Shown here piece after piece: positions 1 to 7,923 of a stretch of 40,705 nt of DNA. The DNA is from Caryophanales bacterium UBA6769 (GTDB lineage: Bacteria > Bacillota > Bacilli > Bacillales > UBA6769). The notes below the pieces were generated by a model. That model made no database searches. It was not told the DNA's origin and saw nothing but the letters and a program-made list of their open reading frames with translations. Location of the stretch: assembly GCA_002453275.1 (NCBI GenBank), contig DKGN01000169.1:1-40705 (forward strand), written 5' to 3'. The position numbers and the translations under genes were made by a program. Within the stretch, counting starts at the first letter, position 1; the number at the start of each line of letters is the position of its first letter.

Positions 1-357
1 GGGGATTTTACCGAAAATGCTCTGTTTGCTACTCTGCAAAACTTGCCATTTACTACGATTGCAACGGTGTTATCGATTGTTTTAATTAGTACTTTTTTCA
101 TCACATCGGCAGATTCAGCAACGTTTGTCCTCGGTATGCAAACAACGAATGGAAGATTGAATCCTCCTCTGAATGTCAAGATTATTTGGGGACTCATCCA
201 AGGTGCTGCAGCTGCAGTTCTACTCTGGTCAGGAGGGCTGAATGCCTTGCAGATGTCGTCTGTTATTGCCGCATTTCCTTTCGTATTTATTTTATTAGCC
301 ATGATGTTTTCGATTCATAAGAGTGTAAAGGAAGACGTGAAAAAGACTCCAAAATAA
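1..357 (+). CDS. BCCT family osmolyte transporter, C-terminal fragment
   Basis: This is the last 118 residues of a betaine/carnitine/choline (BCCT, OpuD-like) transporter, open at the window's left edge. These are sodium-coupled membrane transporters that take up compatible solutes such as glycine betaine. The segment SADSATFVLGMQTTNG and the hydrophobic stretches around it are typical of the family's last transmembrane helices. The protein ends in a short lysine-rich cytoplasmic tail. The next gene starts 12 bases downstream on the same strand, so the two are probably co-transcribed. The substrate cannot be told from this part. Confidence 0.88.
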   Translation, partial: GDFTENALFATLQNLPFTTIATVLSIVLISTFFITSADSATFVLGMQTTNGRLNPPLNVKIIWGLIQGAAAAVLLWSGGLNALQMSSVIAAFPFVFILLAMMFSIHKSVKEDVKKTPK

Positions 358-368
358 GGAGGGTTATT

Positions 369-1046
369 ATGAGACTAATAAACGTTAGAAGAGGGCAATT
401 TGTATATTATAAAAATCAATTGCATAAAGTGTATGCTGTCCAACCTTTTTTTAAACAGTCGATTCATCTTGTTCGCCTTAAAGATTTAAAGCAAGAATTG
501 ACGACTGCTAAAGAGATTGACCTCTATAGACCAAAGCATTTGGATAGCTTTATTAGTAATAATCAGCGTTACACCCTTCATAAGGAGGCTAAAGCTGAAA
601 TTGGGGATTACATTTTGGTCATCAATCCACGACCAGATTCACTTGATCGGCACCACCTCCATGCAATAGAAATGGTCTCCAAGATCGAAGAAAATGGTGT
701 AATTAGCAATAAATCAAATGGGATTAAGCATAATGAATATTGGGTAATGATGCCCGGACTAGCAGAAGGGGCAGCGATTATTGATTTCCAAAAACCTGAC
801 TTAGAATACGAAGCAGAAGTAAAGGAAGCAAATCAAAAGGGCACGATTGATCAGGAGCTGGTAATCCCAAAAATAGGTGATGTCTTTCAGAAAAATGATA
901 GCGACCCGCTTATCCAAGCAATGGTAATTGCGATAAAGGGCGAAACGATTATCCTAGGTGGAAATTTGGAAGTTCCAATTGCTGAATTAACAGATTCTGA
1001 AACATGGAGTCTCATGCATAATACTTTTGTCCAGCTAAATCGGTGA
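369..1046 (+). CDS. Conserved hypothetical protein, 225 aa, co-transcribed with BCCT gene
   Basis: I do not recognise this protein. It has no signal peptide or membrane helix and looks soluble and cytoplasmic. The N-terminal 35 residues (GQFVYYKNQLHKVYAV) resemble a small KOW/EF-P-like beta fold that checks or coats a surface, but this is only an impression. Start: ATG at 369 follows AAGGAGGG with ideal spacing. The 12-base gap to the transporter stop suggests an operon and therefore a link with osmolyte uptake, which is inference from position only. Confidence 0.75.
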   Translation: MRLINVRRGQFVYYKNQLHKVYAVQPFFKQSIHLVRLKDLKQELTTAKEIDLYRPKHLDSFISNNQRYTLHKEAKAEIGDYILVINPRPDSLDRHHLHAIEMVSKIEENGVISNKSNGIKHNEYWVMMPGLAEGAAIIDFQKPDLEYEAEVKEANQKGTIDQELVIPKIGDVFQKNDSDPLIQAMVIAIKGETIILGGNLEVPIAELTDSETWSLMHNTFVQLNR

Positions 1047-1087
1047 TGGAATCACTTCCTAAGTATCGTTTAAAATAATGCAATTAG

Positions 1088-1148
1088 CAGTCGGAACCTT
1101 ATGCTGAAGCATCGTGTGGGCGCGATTTTTCCAGCATGAGGTCCGCTG
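1088..1148. repeat. Imperfect inverted repeat between convergent genes
   Basis: The left arm (CAGTCGGAACCTTATGCTG, 1088-1106) pairs imperfectly with the right arm TTCCAGCATGAGGTCCGCTG (1129-1148). The best-paired core is CCTnATGCTG with CAGCATnAGG. A second small pairing ATCG/CGAT lies in the loop. It sits between two convergent genes, so a bidirectional terminator is the simplest reading, although there is no clean U tract on the plus strand. Confidence 0.45.
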
Positions 1149-1742
1149 TTATTTTACCCTCCACCCTCGATCAAGGTGACTTGTATCTGCCACATGTTCT
1201 CCTTTTGAATTTTTGAAATAGACAAATTTAAAGTCTTTTGCTGGAGTGCCGAACAATATTGCTCTCGTATTATTTTCTATTCTGTTGCCCCAGTCGTCAA
1301 TGAGTTGTTGTTTTCTGTTTTTGTCCAGACTTTCAAATTCATCCTGTAATAACACATTAATAATTTCGTAATTGTCCTCTTGTTCTATTTTTATAATCAT
1401 CCCTTCCGACCCATCGATGATTTCTTCATATGCCATGAGCAACTGTTTTTCTTGCTCTTCAGTGTATAGTTGTTCTATGTCATCGTCTTCTTGTATCTCT
1501 TCGACCTCTCTACTTGTTTCGGTTTCTTCTCGGTTATCTTCTGCCTTATCTGTTTTGATGACTTCATTCTGGCGCTTATCTGAGTCGCCTGAATTCACAA
1601 TTCCAATCATAAAGACTAGAAAAGAAACCCCCATTAATATTAAGTTTCTCTTTGTTTGCTTGTTCTTTTTAAATACAGATATGATCGTTAAAATTAAAAA
1701 CAGTATGAATGCTAAAAATCCAACAATGGCTAAAAACTCCAC
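1149..1742 (-). CDS. Hypothetical membrane protein with acidic linker, 197 aa
   Basis: Not a family I recognise. The GTG start at 1742 is chosen because GGAGG lies about 8 bases upstream; longer in-frame extensions lack a ribosome binding site. Layout: membrane helix at about residues 3-24, a basic loop (KKNKQTKR), a second helix at about 32-50, then a highly acidic Glu/Asp-rich linker (about 60-105), and a C-terminal domain of about 90 residues that should lie outside the membrane. The two-helix anchor plus charged linker suggests a tethered extracytoplasmic domain. It stands alone on the minus strand. Confidence 0.6.
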   Translation of the reverse strand: MEFLAIVGFLAFILFLILTIISVFKKNKQTKRNLILMGVSFLVFMIGIVNSGDSDKRQNEVIKTDKAEDNREETETSREVEEIQEDDDIEQLYTEEQEKQLLMAYEEIIDGSEGMIIKIEQEDNYEIINVLLQDEFESLDKNRKQQLIDDWGNRIENNTRAILFGTPAKDFKFVYFKNSKGEHVADTSHLDRGWRVK

Positions 1743-1944
1743 AACTATTACCTCCAATTCAAAAACTAATATTTTACCGTCTCCTAACGTATTCAATACA
1801 TACATTAGGAACGACATCAATATTTTCCAAACAATATATTTTAGGTTGTAGTCAGTTAATAAGATGAACATGTTCGGGAAATACGATATGGTGAAGTCAT
1901 AGGACATTTATCAAATATATTAAAAACTTCATAGGAGGGATAAC

Positions 1945-2109
1945 ATGAGGTGTGGGGAAAAGCGATTCCTCATTGAAGTGGAAGTAAACGGGGAAAAGCA
2001 ACGCGAATCAATTACTGCGAGAACTCCTGCAGAAGCGAGAAAGAACATTCGAATGAAATGTGGTCCACATACTCAAATTAACTCTGTCAGGGAAGAAAGA
2101 AGATATTAA
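1945..2109 (+). CDS. Small basic hypothetical protein, 54 aa
   Basis: A short ORF: ATG at 1945, TAA at 2107, preceded by a strong AGGAGGG ribosome binding site with 6-base spacing. The product starts MRCGEKRFLIEVEVNGEKQR and ends VREERRY. It is charged, with two cysteines and a beta-beta-alpha-like pattern. The quality of the Shine-Dalgarno sequence and the balanced charge pattern argue for a real gene. I know no function. The LysR gene begins 45 bases downstream on the same strand. Confidence 0.6.
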   Translation: MRCGEKRFLIEVEVNGEKQRESITARTPAEARKNIRMKCGPHTQINSVREERRY

Positions 2110-2154
2110 ATAGTAAGTGACTAGTAAAATAAATGATAAAAAAAGGGATTGAAG

Positions 2155-3066
2155 ATGACATTACAACAGCTTAAATATGTGATCGAAGTAGCGAAACATC
2201 GTTCGATTAGCAAAGCTGCACAGAAGTTATTTATTAGTCAGCCAAGCTTGTCGAACGCACTAAAAGAATTAGAAACGAAGATAGGGATTACTATTTTCTC
2301 ACGAACGAATCAAGGAATTGCCATTACGCCTGAAGGATCAGAATTTTTAGGTTATGCGAGGCAGGTCGTTGAACAGGCAGAGCTTCTTGAAAATCGTTAT
2401 ACGGAAACTCCCGCGCCACAGCAGCATTTCTCGGTATCTGCCCAGCACTATGCATTCGCGGTTAGTGCTTTTGTTCGCTTGTTAAAAGGGTACAACCGAG
2501 AAGAATACGAATTCACGTTACGTGAAACGAAGACGTACGAAATCATAGACGATGTGAAAAACTTACGAAGCGAAATCGGCATATTATATGTTAATGAGTT
2601 CAATAAGAAAGTGATTTATAAGTTTTTAAGAGAAGGTAACTTAATCTTCCATGAGTTATTTGAAGCAAAACCGCATATTTTTATAAGTGCAATGAATCCA
2701 CTAGCTAAAAAGGAGTATGTCACATTAGATGATTTGGATCCATATCCATACCTTTCCTTTGAGCAGGGCGACTACAATTCATTTTACTTTTCAGAGGAGA
2801 TTCTAAGCACATTGTCTAGACCGAAAAATATTCGTGTAAGTGATCGGGCGACCTTATTCAACTTACTCATCGGGCTAGATGGTTACACGATTTCAACCGG
2901 TGTTATTAGTCATAAATTAAATAGTAGCAACATCATTGCTGTGCCGTTAAAAGTGGATGAGCGGATTACCGTTGGCTACATTACCCATAAACATGTTAGA
3001 AAAAGTACGTTAGCAAATATCTACATTGACTATTTAAAAGAAACAATCAAAGAAGAATTATCTTAG
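2155..3066 (+). CDS. LysR family transcriptional regulator (MtaR/CpsY-like)
   Basis: A 303-residue LysR-type regulator. The N-terminal winged helix-turn-helix is clear (LKYVIEVAKHRSISKAAQKL, then SQPSLSNALKELE and a wing ending TPEG). It is followed by a linker helix and a two-lobed effector-binding domain from about residue 90. The ATG at 2155 is preferred over the in-frame TTG at 2149 because AAAGGG sits 8 bases upstream of it. Closest in feel to the streptococcal methionine regulators MtaR/MetR/CpsY. The next gene is a MetE-like methyltransferase, and a palindrome of the MtaR/MetR operator form lies just after the stop codon, so control of methionine metabolism is likely (inference). Confidence 0.85.
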   Translation: MTLQQLKYVIEVAKHRSISKAAQKLFISQPSLSNALKELETKIGITIFSRTNQGIAITPEGSEFLGYARQVVEQAELLENRYTETPAPQQHFSVSAQHYAFAVSAFVRLLKGYNREEYEFTLRETKTYEIIDDVKNLRSEIGILYVNEFNKKVIYKFLREGNLIFHELFEAKPHIFISAMNPLAKKEYVTLDDLDPYPYLSFEQGDYNSFYFSEEILSTLSRPKNIRVSDRATLFNLLIGLDGYTISTGVISHKLNSSNIIAVPLKVDERITVGYITHKHVRKSTLANIYIDYLKETIKEELS

Positions 3067-3067
3067 A

Positions 3068-3084
3068 TATAGCCTTAGGCTATA
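3068..3084. promoter_or_regulatory. Perfect 17-bp palindrome, candidate LysR (MET-box-like) operator
   Basis: TATAGCCTTAGGCTATA is a perfect inverted repeat with one central base. It has the TATAG-N7-CTATA form of the 17-bp MET-box described for MtaR/MetR of streptococci. It lies between the LysR gene and the MetE-like gene, about 45 bases upstream of a candidate extended -10 element, a normal position for LysR activation. Confidence 0.6.
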
Positions 3085-3127
3085 GCGAGCGATAGAAATT
3101 AGGTGTTACTTAATAGTGGGCGTCCCA

Positions 3128-3136
3128 TGTTACACT
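3128..3136 (+). promoter_or_regulatory. Candidate extended -10 promoter of MetE-like gene
   Basis: TGTTACACT matches an extended -10 element (TGn plus TACACT). There is no good -35 at 17 bases; TTACTT at 3106 is 19 bases away. A weak -35 is usual for activator-dependent promoters. The leader from here to the start codon is only about 30 bases, too short for a SAM (S-box) riboswitch. Confidence 0.4.
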
Positions 3137-3172
3137 GTCGTTAGCAAAAGAAACAAAGAAGGAGAGAGAACG

Positions 3173-4300
3173 ATGGGATTAGAAGTAAAAACAGGGAACC
3201 GCTCGGTTGCACCATTTCGTTTTGATAATGTGGGAAGCTTTTTACGTCCTGAAAAGTTAAAGAAGGCGCGTGCTTCTTTTGCAGAAGGAAAGCTTTCGGA
3301 AAAAGAATTGCAAAAAGTGGAAGATGAGTGCATCGTAGACTTAATTCAAAAGCAGAAAGAGCTTGGTCTCCAAGCGATTACAGACGGAGAGTTTCGTCGC
3401 TCATGGTGGCATTTGGATTTTATGTGGGGATTGAATGGCGTTAAGAAAGAAGCAATCGCTCAAGGGTATGTTTTTAATGATGAAGAAACACGGGCTGAGA
3501 CCGCTCGCTTAACAGGAAAAATCAGTGGCGATAACCACCCGTTTGTCGAACATTTTTCCTTCGTTCAGCAATATGCAACAGAAGATGTAATCGCAAGACA
3601 AACGATTCCAGCTCCAGCACAATTTTTGGCTGAATTACAACGTCCAGAAAATGAAGAAATAACGAATCAAATTTATCCTAATATCGATGAGCTTGTCGCT
3701 GATATTGCAAAGGCCTATCAAACGGTCATTCTTGATTTATATGATGCGGGATGCCGAAACCTTCAATTAGACGATTGTACGTGGGGAATGTTAGTTGATT
3801 CCAAAGCAGCACAACAAATTGGAGTTAGTGTGGAAGGAACAGCAGAGCTATTTTTACGAGTGAATAATTTAACTGTTGAGAATCTGCCAGAGGATTTGGT
3901 CGTAACGACCCACGTTTGCCGTGGAAACTATCGTTCTACTTGGGCTTCTTCCGGCGGTTATGACCCAATTGCGAATACGTTGTTTGCGAAGGAAAACGTT
4001 TCCGCTTACTATTTAGAATTTGATACGGAGCGTGCTGGTGACTTTTCACCCTTACAACATGTAAGTGACAACAAGCTCGTTGTTCTTGGACTCTTTTCTT
4101 CAAAGGTTGGAGAATTAGAAGATAAAGAGACAATTAAAGCACGTATTGAAGAAGCGGCACAGTATGTTGATATTGAACGCCTCTGTATTAGCCCACAATG
4201 CGGATTTGCTTCAACAGAGGAAGGGAATATCTTAACGGAAGACCAGCAATGGAACAAGCTTCGTTTCATTAAAGAAGTAGCAGATGAAATTTGGGGATAA
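3173..4300 (+). CDS. MetE-like cobalamin-independent methyltransferase (YxjG/YxjH family)
   Basis: A 375-residue protein of the short, single-barrel MetE family, like B. subtilis YxjG and YxjH. It probably transfers a methyl group to homocysteine or a related thiol to make methionine. The zinc-site features of the family are present: HVCRGN near residue 250, FDTERAGDF near 285 and the late CISPQCGFAS motif carrying the ligand cysteine. The ATG at 3173 follows GGAGAG; the in-frame GTG at 3116 lacks a binding site. It lies downstream of the LysR gene and its candidate operator, so it is the likely target. Full-length MetE (about 750 residues) is not in the window, and the methyl donor is unknown. 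Confidence 0.85.
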   Translation: MGLEVKTGNRSVAPFRFDNVGSFLRPEKLKKARASFAEGKLSEKELQKVEDECIVDLIQKQKELGLQAITDGEFRRSWWHLDFMWGLNGVKKEAIAQGYVFNDEETRAETARLTGKISGDNHPFVEHFSFVQQYATEDVIARQTIPAPAQFLAELQRPENEEITNQIYPNIDELVADIAKAYQTVILDLYDAGCRNLQLDDCTWGMLVDSKAAQQIGVSVEGTAELFLRVNNLTVENLPEDLVVTTHVCRGNYRSTWASSGGYDPIANTLFAKENVSAYYLEFDTERAGDFSPLQHVSDNKLVVLGLFSSKVGELEDKETIKARIEEAAQYVDIERLCISPQCGFASTEEGNILTEDQQWNKLRFIKEVADEIWG

Positions 4301-4335
4301 TGTGAAGCCATACTAATGAAACTTAATAAAATATA

Positions 4336-4381
4336 AAAAAGTCTAAAAACAAAGGAAAATACGTTGTTTTTAGACTTTTTT
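4336..4381 (+). terminator. Rho-independent terminator after MetE-like gene
   Basis: A perfect 17-bp stem: AAAAAGTCTAAAAACAA (4336-4352) pairs with TTGTTTTTAGACTTTTT (4364-4380), loop of 11 bases. Its A and T flanks let it work in both directions. Confidence 0.85.
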
Positions 4382-4657
4382 TGTTTTCCTGTCAAAAAAG
4401 CAAAACTAATGTAAGAATTATTAGAAAACTTTTTGCCCGAAATCATTCAAATTCATCGTATCATATAGATAAACCGATTGATTCATGTAAATTAGACCTT
4501 CAGACAAAAGAAGGAAGAACGATGGGGTGGAGTTTATTTACCCTTTGATTCCTTTAGGAATCAACAACTCAATCAAGCTTCAATCGTCATGCACTTTTAC
4601 ACAGGGAGACAGCCGCATTTACTTTTTTCTAAAGTATATGATGAGGAGAAATATGCC

Positions 4658-6901
4658 ATGGGGGAAAAGTATCCGAGTCGTGAACAGTATAAGCAGCAAA
4701 ACAAAAGAAAGGAACAGACATTTAAGAAACGAGCCGTACGAGTTATTATGGCAATTTTGATCTGTATCGTTTTCCTTATTGGCGGATTGTCAATAACTGC
4801 AATCGCGTATGTAATCGAGGCACCGCCCTTAAGTCCCGAGAAGCTTATCGCTCCACAATCATCTACGATTTACGATATGAACGATGAAGTTCTGTTTGAT
4901 ATAGCTGGTGAAGAATATCGTAAAGTTGTTCCATTAGAAGAGGTGCCAAAAGAAGTACAAAACGCATTTCTCGCGATTGAAGACGCACGCTTCTGGGAGC
5001 ATCGGGGACTAGATTTTAAACGAATCGCCGGGGCGATTGTAAAAAACACACAAGAAGGCTTCGGCTCGGAGGGCGCAAGCACGATTACGCAACAACTTGT
5101 GAAGCTGTCCTTTTTAACCCCTGAAAAAACGATAAAACGCAAGGTTCAAGAAGCGTATCTTTCCCTAAAATTAGAACGGAAATATTCGAAGGAAGAAATA
5201 TTGGAGCTGTACTTAAACAAAGTTTATTTTGGGGAAGGTGCTTATGGTTTGGCAACAGCTGCGGAGGTCTATTTTGGTAAGTCAGTGAACGATTTAACGA
5301 TGAATGAGGCGGCCATTCTTGCAGGACTCCCACAAAGACCAAGTGGCTATAACCCATTTAGCGAGCCTGAACGTGCCGAAAGTCGAAAAAATACGGTGCT
5401 CACTTTGATGGAACAACGTGGCTATATAACGAAACAGGAAATGCAAGAGGCAAAATTACTTTCAGTCGATGGCTTGCTTAAAAAACAACAGAAAGAAACG
5501 AAGTATCGTAGCTTTACCGATCATGTGATTGAAGAGCTAAAGGAAAAAGGTATCGATGAGCAAGCTATATACACACAAGGGCTAAAAATTTATACGACGA
5601 TGGATCCAGAAGCACAGGAATTTACAAACAAAGTTTTATCTACAAATGACTATCTTCGCTATCCAGATGATAAATTTAAAGCTGGAGTTGCTCTATTAGA
5701 TACAAAAACTGGTGAAATACGTGCACTTGGTGGGAGACGTCATACGGATGAAGAAGAAATTGAGCGAGGCTTTAACTATGCAACGCAATTAAAAAGACAA
5801 CCAGGCTCTACAATCAAACCAATTATGGCTTATGCACCTGCGATTGAAAAATTACACTGGACCCCGAATCAAGTGATAAAAGATGAGCAGCTTGTATTGA
5901 ATGGTAAAGCATTTAGAAATTGGAACAACCGCTATCACGGAAGTGTGACGATGAGGACAGCTCTACAGTGGTCTTACAATATTCCAGCTATAAAAACAAT
6001 GCAGGCGGTAGGTCCCGAAGAAGCTAAAGCATTCGCTGGAAAACTAGGGATAGAACTAGATGAAGTTTATCCTGCTTATGCAATTGGTGGTTTCAAAGAT
6101 GGGATATCTCCACTTCAGCTTGCGGGTGCTTTTGCCGCGTTTGGCAATGATGGGATGTATAGTAAGCCACATGCTGTTAGGAAAATAATCTATTCAGACG
6201 GACGGGAACAACAGCTTCAACCAAAAGCGGTAAGGGCGATGAAGACAAAAACAGCATACCTCATTACTGACATGCTGAAGGATGTTGTGACACAGGGAAC
6301 AGGTACGATGGCGAACATATCAGGGCTCCCTTTAGCTGGAAAAACAGGTACAAACCAATTGCCAGATGAAATTAGAGGTTCAGGAGCGGCTGATGCTTGG
6401 TTTGTCGGCTATACGACAAGTTATACGGCAGCAGTTTGGACGGGTTACGGTGTGACAACACAGAAAACATATATTAAATCACAAGATACTCATCTCGCAA
6501 AGCAACTGTTTAAACACATTATGACTCACATTTCAAAAGGAAAAGAAACAGCTGATTTTAAAAGACCACTTATCACTGGAACTGAGTTAGAAACGAGGCC
6601 GAGAGAGAACCGGCCAAGAAATACGGACAATGTAGAAGAAAAAACTGAGGAACAAGAGAAGACAGACGAGAGAAAGGTCGACCAAGAAAAGCGACCGCAA
6701 GAACAACAACGAGAACGTGACACACGTCATGACAGGAACGAATCAGAGAAACCGAATGAGCCAAAACCAAAGCAACCACGCGAGCCAAAGCCCGAACAGC
6801 CGAAAGAGGAACCGCCTGAGAACCCACCTGTCAATCCGCCTGAAAAACCGGACGAAGATCAGCCAGAAAGTAATCGGCGAAATGAATTGCACTCGAACTA
6901 A
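4658..6901 (+). CDS. Class A penicillin-binding protein (transglycosylase/transpeptidase)
   Basis: A bifunctional 747-residue peptidoglycan synthase. It polymerises lipid II and crosslinks the glycan outside the membrane. Layout: basic cytoplasmic tail, one membrane anchor at about 28-52, GT51 glycosyltransferase domain with catalytic-type Glu108 in AIEDARFWEH and the GASTITQQL motif, and a transpeptidase domain with SxxK at Ser384-Lys387, SYN at 439-441 and KTGT at 562-565. The last 95 or so residues form a low-complexity Lys/Glu/Arg/Pro/Gln-rich tail. ATG at 4658 is chosen because GAGGAG lies 9 bases upstream. It looks like the PBP1/PBP2c/PBP2d group of Bacillus, but I cannot assign one paralogue. 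It is monocistronic. Confidence 0.93.
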   Translation: MGEKYPSREQYKQQNKRKEQTFKKRAVRVIMAILICIVFLIGGLSITAIAYVIEAPPLSPEKLIAPQSSTIYDMNDEVLFDIAGEEYRKVVPLEEVPKEVQNAFLAIEDARFWEHRGLDFKRIAGAIVKNTQEGFGSEGASTITQQLVKLSFLTPEKTIKRKVQEAYLSLKLERKYSKEEILELYLNKVYFGEGAYGLATAAEVYFGKSVNDLTMNEAAILAGLPQRPSGYNPFSEPERAESRKNTVLTLMEQRGYITKQEMQEAKLLSVDGLLKKQQKETKYRSFTDHVIEELKEKGIDEQAIYTQGLKIYTTMDPEAQEFTNKVLSTNDYLRYPDDKFKAGVALLDTKTGEIRALGGRRHTDEEEIERGFNYATQLKRQPGSTIKPIMAYAPAIEKLHWTPNQVIKDEQLVLNGKAFRNWNNRYHGSVTMRTALQWSYNIPAIKTMQAVGPEEAKAFAGKLGIELDEVYPAYAIGGFKDGISPLQLAGAFAAFGNDGMYSKPHAVRKIIYSDGREQQLQPKAVRAMKTKTAYLITDMLKDVVTQGTGTMANISGLPLAGKTGTNQLPDEIRGSGAADAWFVGYTTSYTAAVWTGYGVTTQKTYIKSQDTHLAKQLFKHIMTHISKGKETADFKRPLITGTELETRPRENRPRNTDNVEEKTEEQEKTDERKVDQEKRPQEQQRERDTRHDRNESEKPNEPKPKQPREPKPEQPKEEPPENPPVNPPEKPDEDQPESNRRNELHSN

Positions 6902-6914
6902 CGTTACGTTATCA

Positions 6915-6960
6915 AACTCGTAGTTAGCCATTAAACTGTGGCAATTATGAGTTTTTTATT
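6915..6960 (+). terminator. Rho-independent terminator after penicillin-binding protein gene
   Basis: An imperfect stem: AACTCGTAGTTAGCCA (6915-6930) with TGGCAATTATGAGTT (6939-6953), with two wobble pairs and one bulge, followed by TTTTTTATTTT. The remaining 275 bases to the next gene hold AT-rich DNA with no gene or clear promoter that I can defend. Confidence 0.75.
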
Positions 6961-7235
6961 TTAAATAGTTATCGTAAAAGTGTGGACCCGTAAAAGCATA
7001 ATTTTTGAAGAGAAAAACTGAGTGTTCTGCTTAGGTTTATACATTTTTTTAGCGGTATTTTGTAGCAAAAAAACCTTCCTGGTTTATTACTACTAATACT
7101 TTGTTGCTAGTTCGAGCTGTTTTGACTTGTTTTCTAAATAGAAGCGAACTTTATCACTATTGATTATATATGCAATTTATACAAGAATGGGGGAAGAAAG
7201 ATGGATTAAAATGGGATTAAAAAGAGGGATGCTGT

Positions 7236-7517
7236 ATGGATCTACTTTCGAGTAAGCAAGTAGTGGCGCAAAATATAGCAACAGGTTTGGATAATTCATT
7301 ACAATCACTTAGTAATTATGAAGTTAATTTAGCAGACAAAACAACTGTGGGCGGTAATGCGCGTGCAAAGGAAACGATCAATGATGAGAAGAAAGTTGTT
7401 CGCTCTTTTGTTGCTGCTATGCAAAAAGATATTGAACGTATTCGAAGTGTTGCACTTGAATTTGAAAAAATGGACGATACGTTACAACTGAACTTTCTTG
7501 ATAGGATCGGGATGTAA
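7236..7517 (+). CDS. Small type VII secretion partner, TIGR04197/DUF3130-like (Lap1-type)
   Basis: A 93-residue, mostly helical protein of the SACOL2603/TIGR04197 type that precedes LXG effector genes in Firmicutes. Members (Lap1 in Streptococcus) form helical hairpins and bind the LXG domain to target it to the type VIIb apparatus. Seen here: hydrophilic alpha-helical sequence, no signal peptide, a central TVGGNARAKE turn, and a C-terminal helix. The ATG follows GAGGGATG. It is the first gene of the cassette and ends 2 bases before the next start, showing tight translational coupling. Confidence 0.75.
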   Translation: MDLLSSKQVVAQNIATGLDNSLQSLSNYEVNLADKTTVGGNARAKETINDEKKVVRSFVAAMQKDIERIRSVALEFEKMDDTLQLNFLDRIGM

Positions 7518-7519
7518 AG

Positions 7520-7885
7520 ATGGAACAGGAAATGAAAACAAAGCTCAGCGAAATAAATGAAAGACTAAAAAAAGTATCGGAGAACATTTACTCGATTAGA
7601 AGTGAAAAGAAAAAGCTTCTACAAACAGAGGATGAAATCCATTCAATTTTCCGTTTGAACGATCGGGTGTTTCAAGACTTGAAAAACAGCTGGAAACATG
7701 GAGAAATGAGTAACTATGTTCAAGATATAGACATTGAATTGAAGCATCACGAACGAAACATGAAACAGTCACTTCAAGATGAGATGCATGCTTTGCGTCA
7801 AAAAACAAAAATTTTCGAAGAAAAAGAGTCTGAATTACAGCATGAGATAAGATTACTTTCAATGGATGATGATTTAGATACATGA
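7520..7885 (+). CDS. Coiled-coil type VII secretion partner, DUF3958-like (Lap2-type)
   Basis: A 121-residue all-helical coiled coil with charged heptads throughout. The central FQDLKNSW segment resembles the F-x3-x-W-type motif of DUF3958 (Lap2) proteins, which pair with Lap1-type proteins on LXG effectors. It has no signal peptide. It starts 2 bases after the upstream stop and lies 38 bases before the LXG gene, as such partners usually do. A YwqH-like (DUF5082) assignment is the main alternative. Confidence 0.68.
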   Translation: MEQEMKTKLSEINERLKKVSENIYSIRSEKKKLLQTEDEIHSIFRLNDRVFQDLKNSWKHGEMSNYVQDIDIELKHHERNMKQSLQDEMHALRQKTKIFEEKESELQHEIRLLSMDDDLDT

Positions 7886-7923
7886 TGTTTTTAAAGCATT
7901 GATGCTTTAGTGGGAGGCAATTC

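Noticed and set aside
1372..1851. A plus-strand ORF of 159 codons opposite the minus-strand membrane protein
   Set aside because: The product is a Ser/Cys-rich mirror of the acidic linker on the other strand, and there is no start signal.
3067..3172. A SAM (S-box) riboswitch upstream of the MetE-like gene
   Set aside because: The whole gap is about 106 bases and the likely leader about 30 bases; no S-box core helices are visible.
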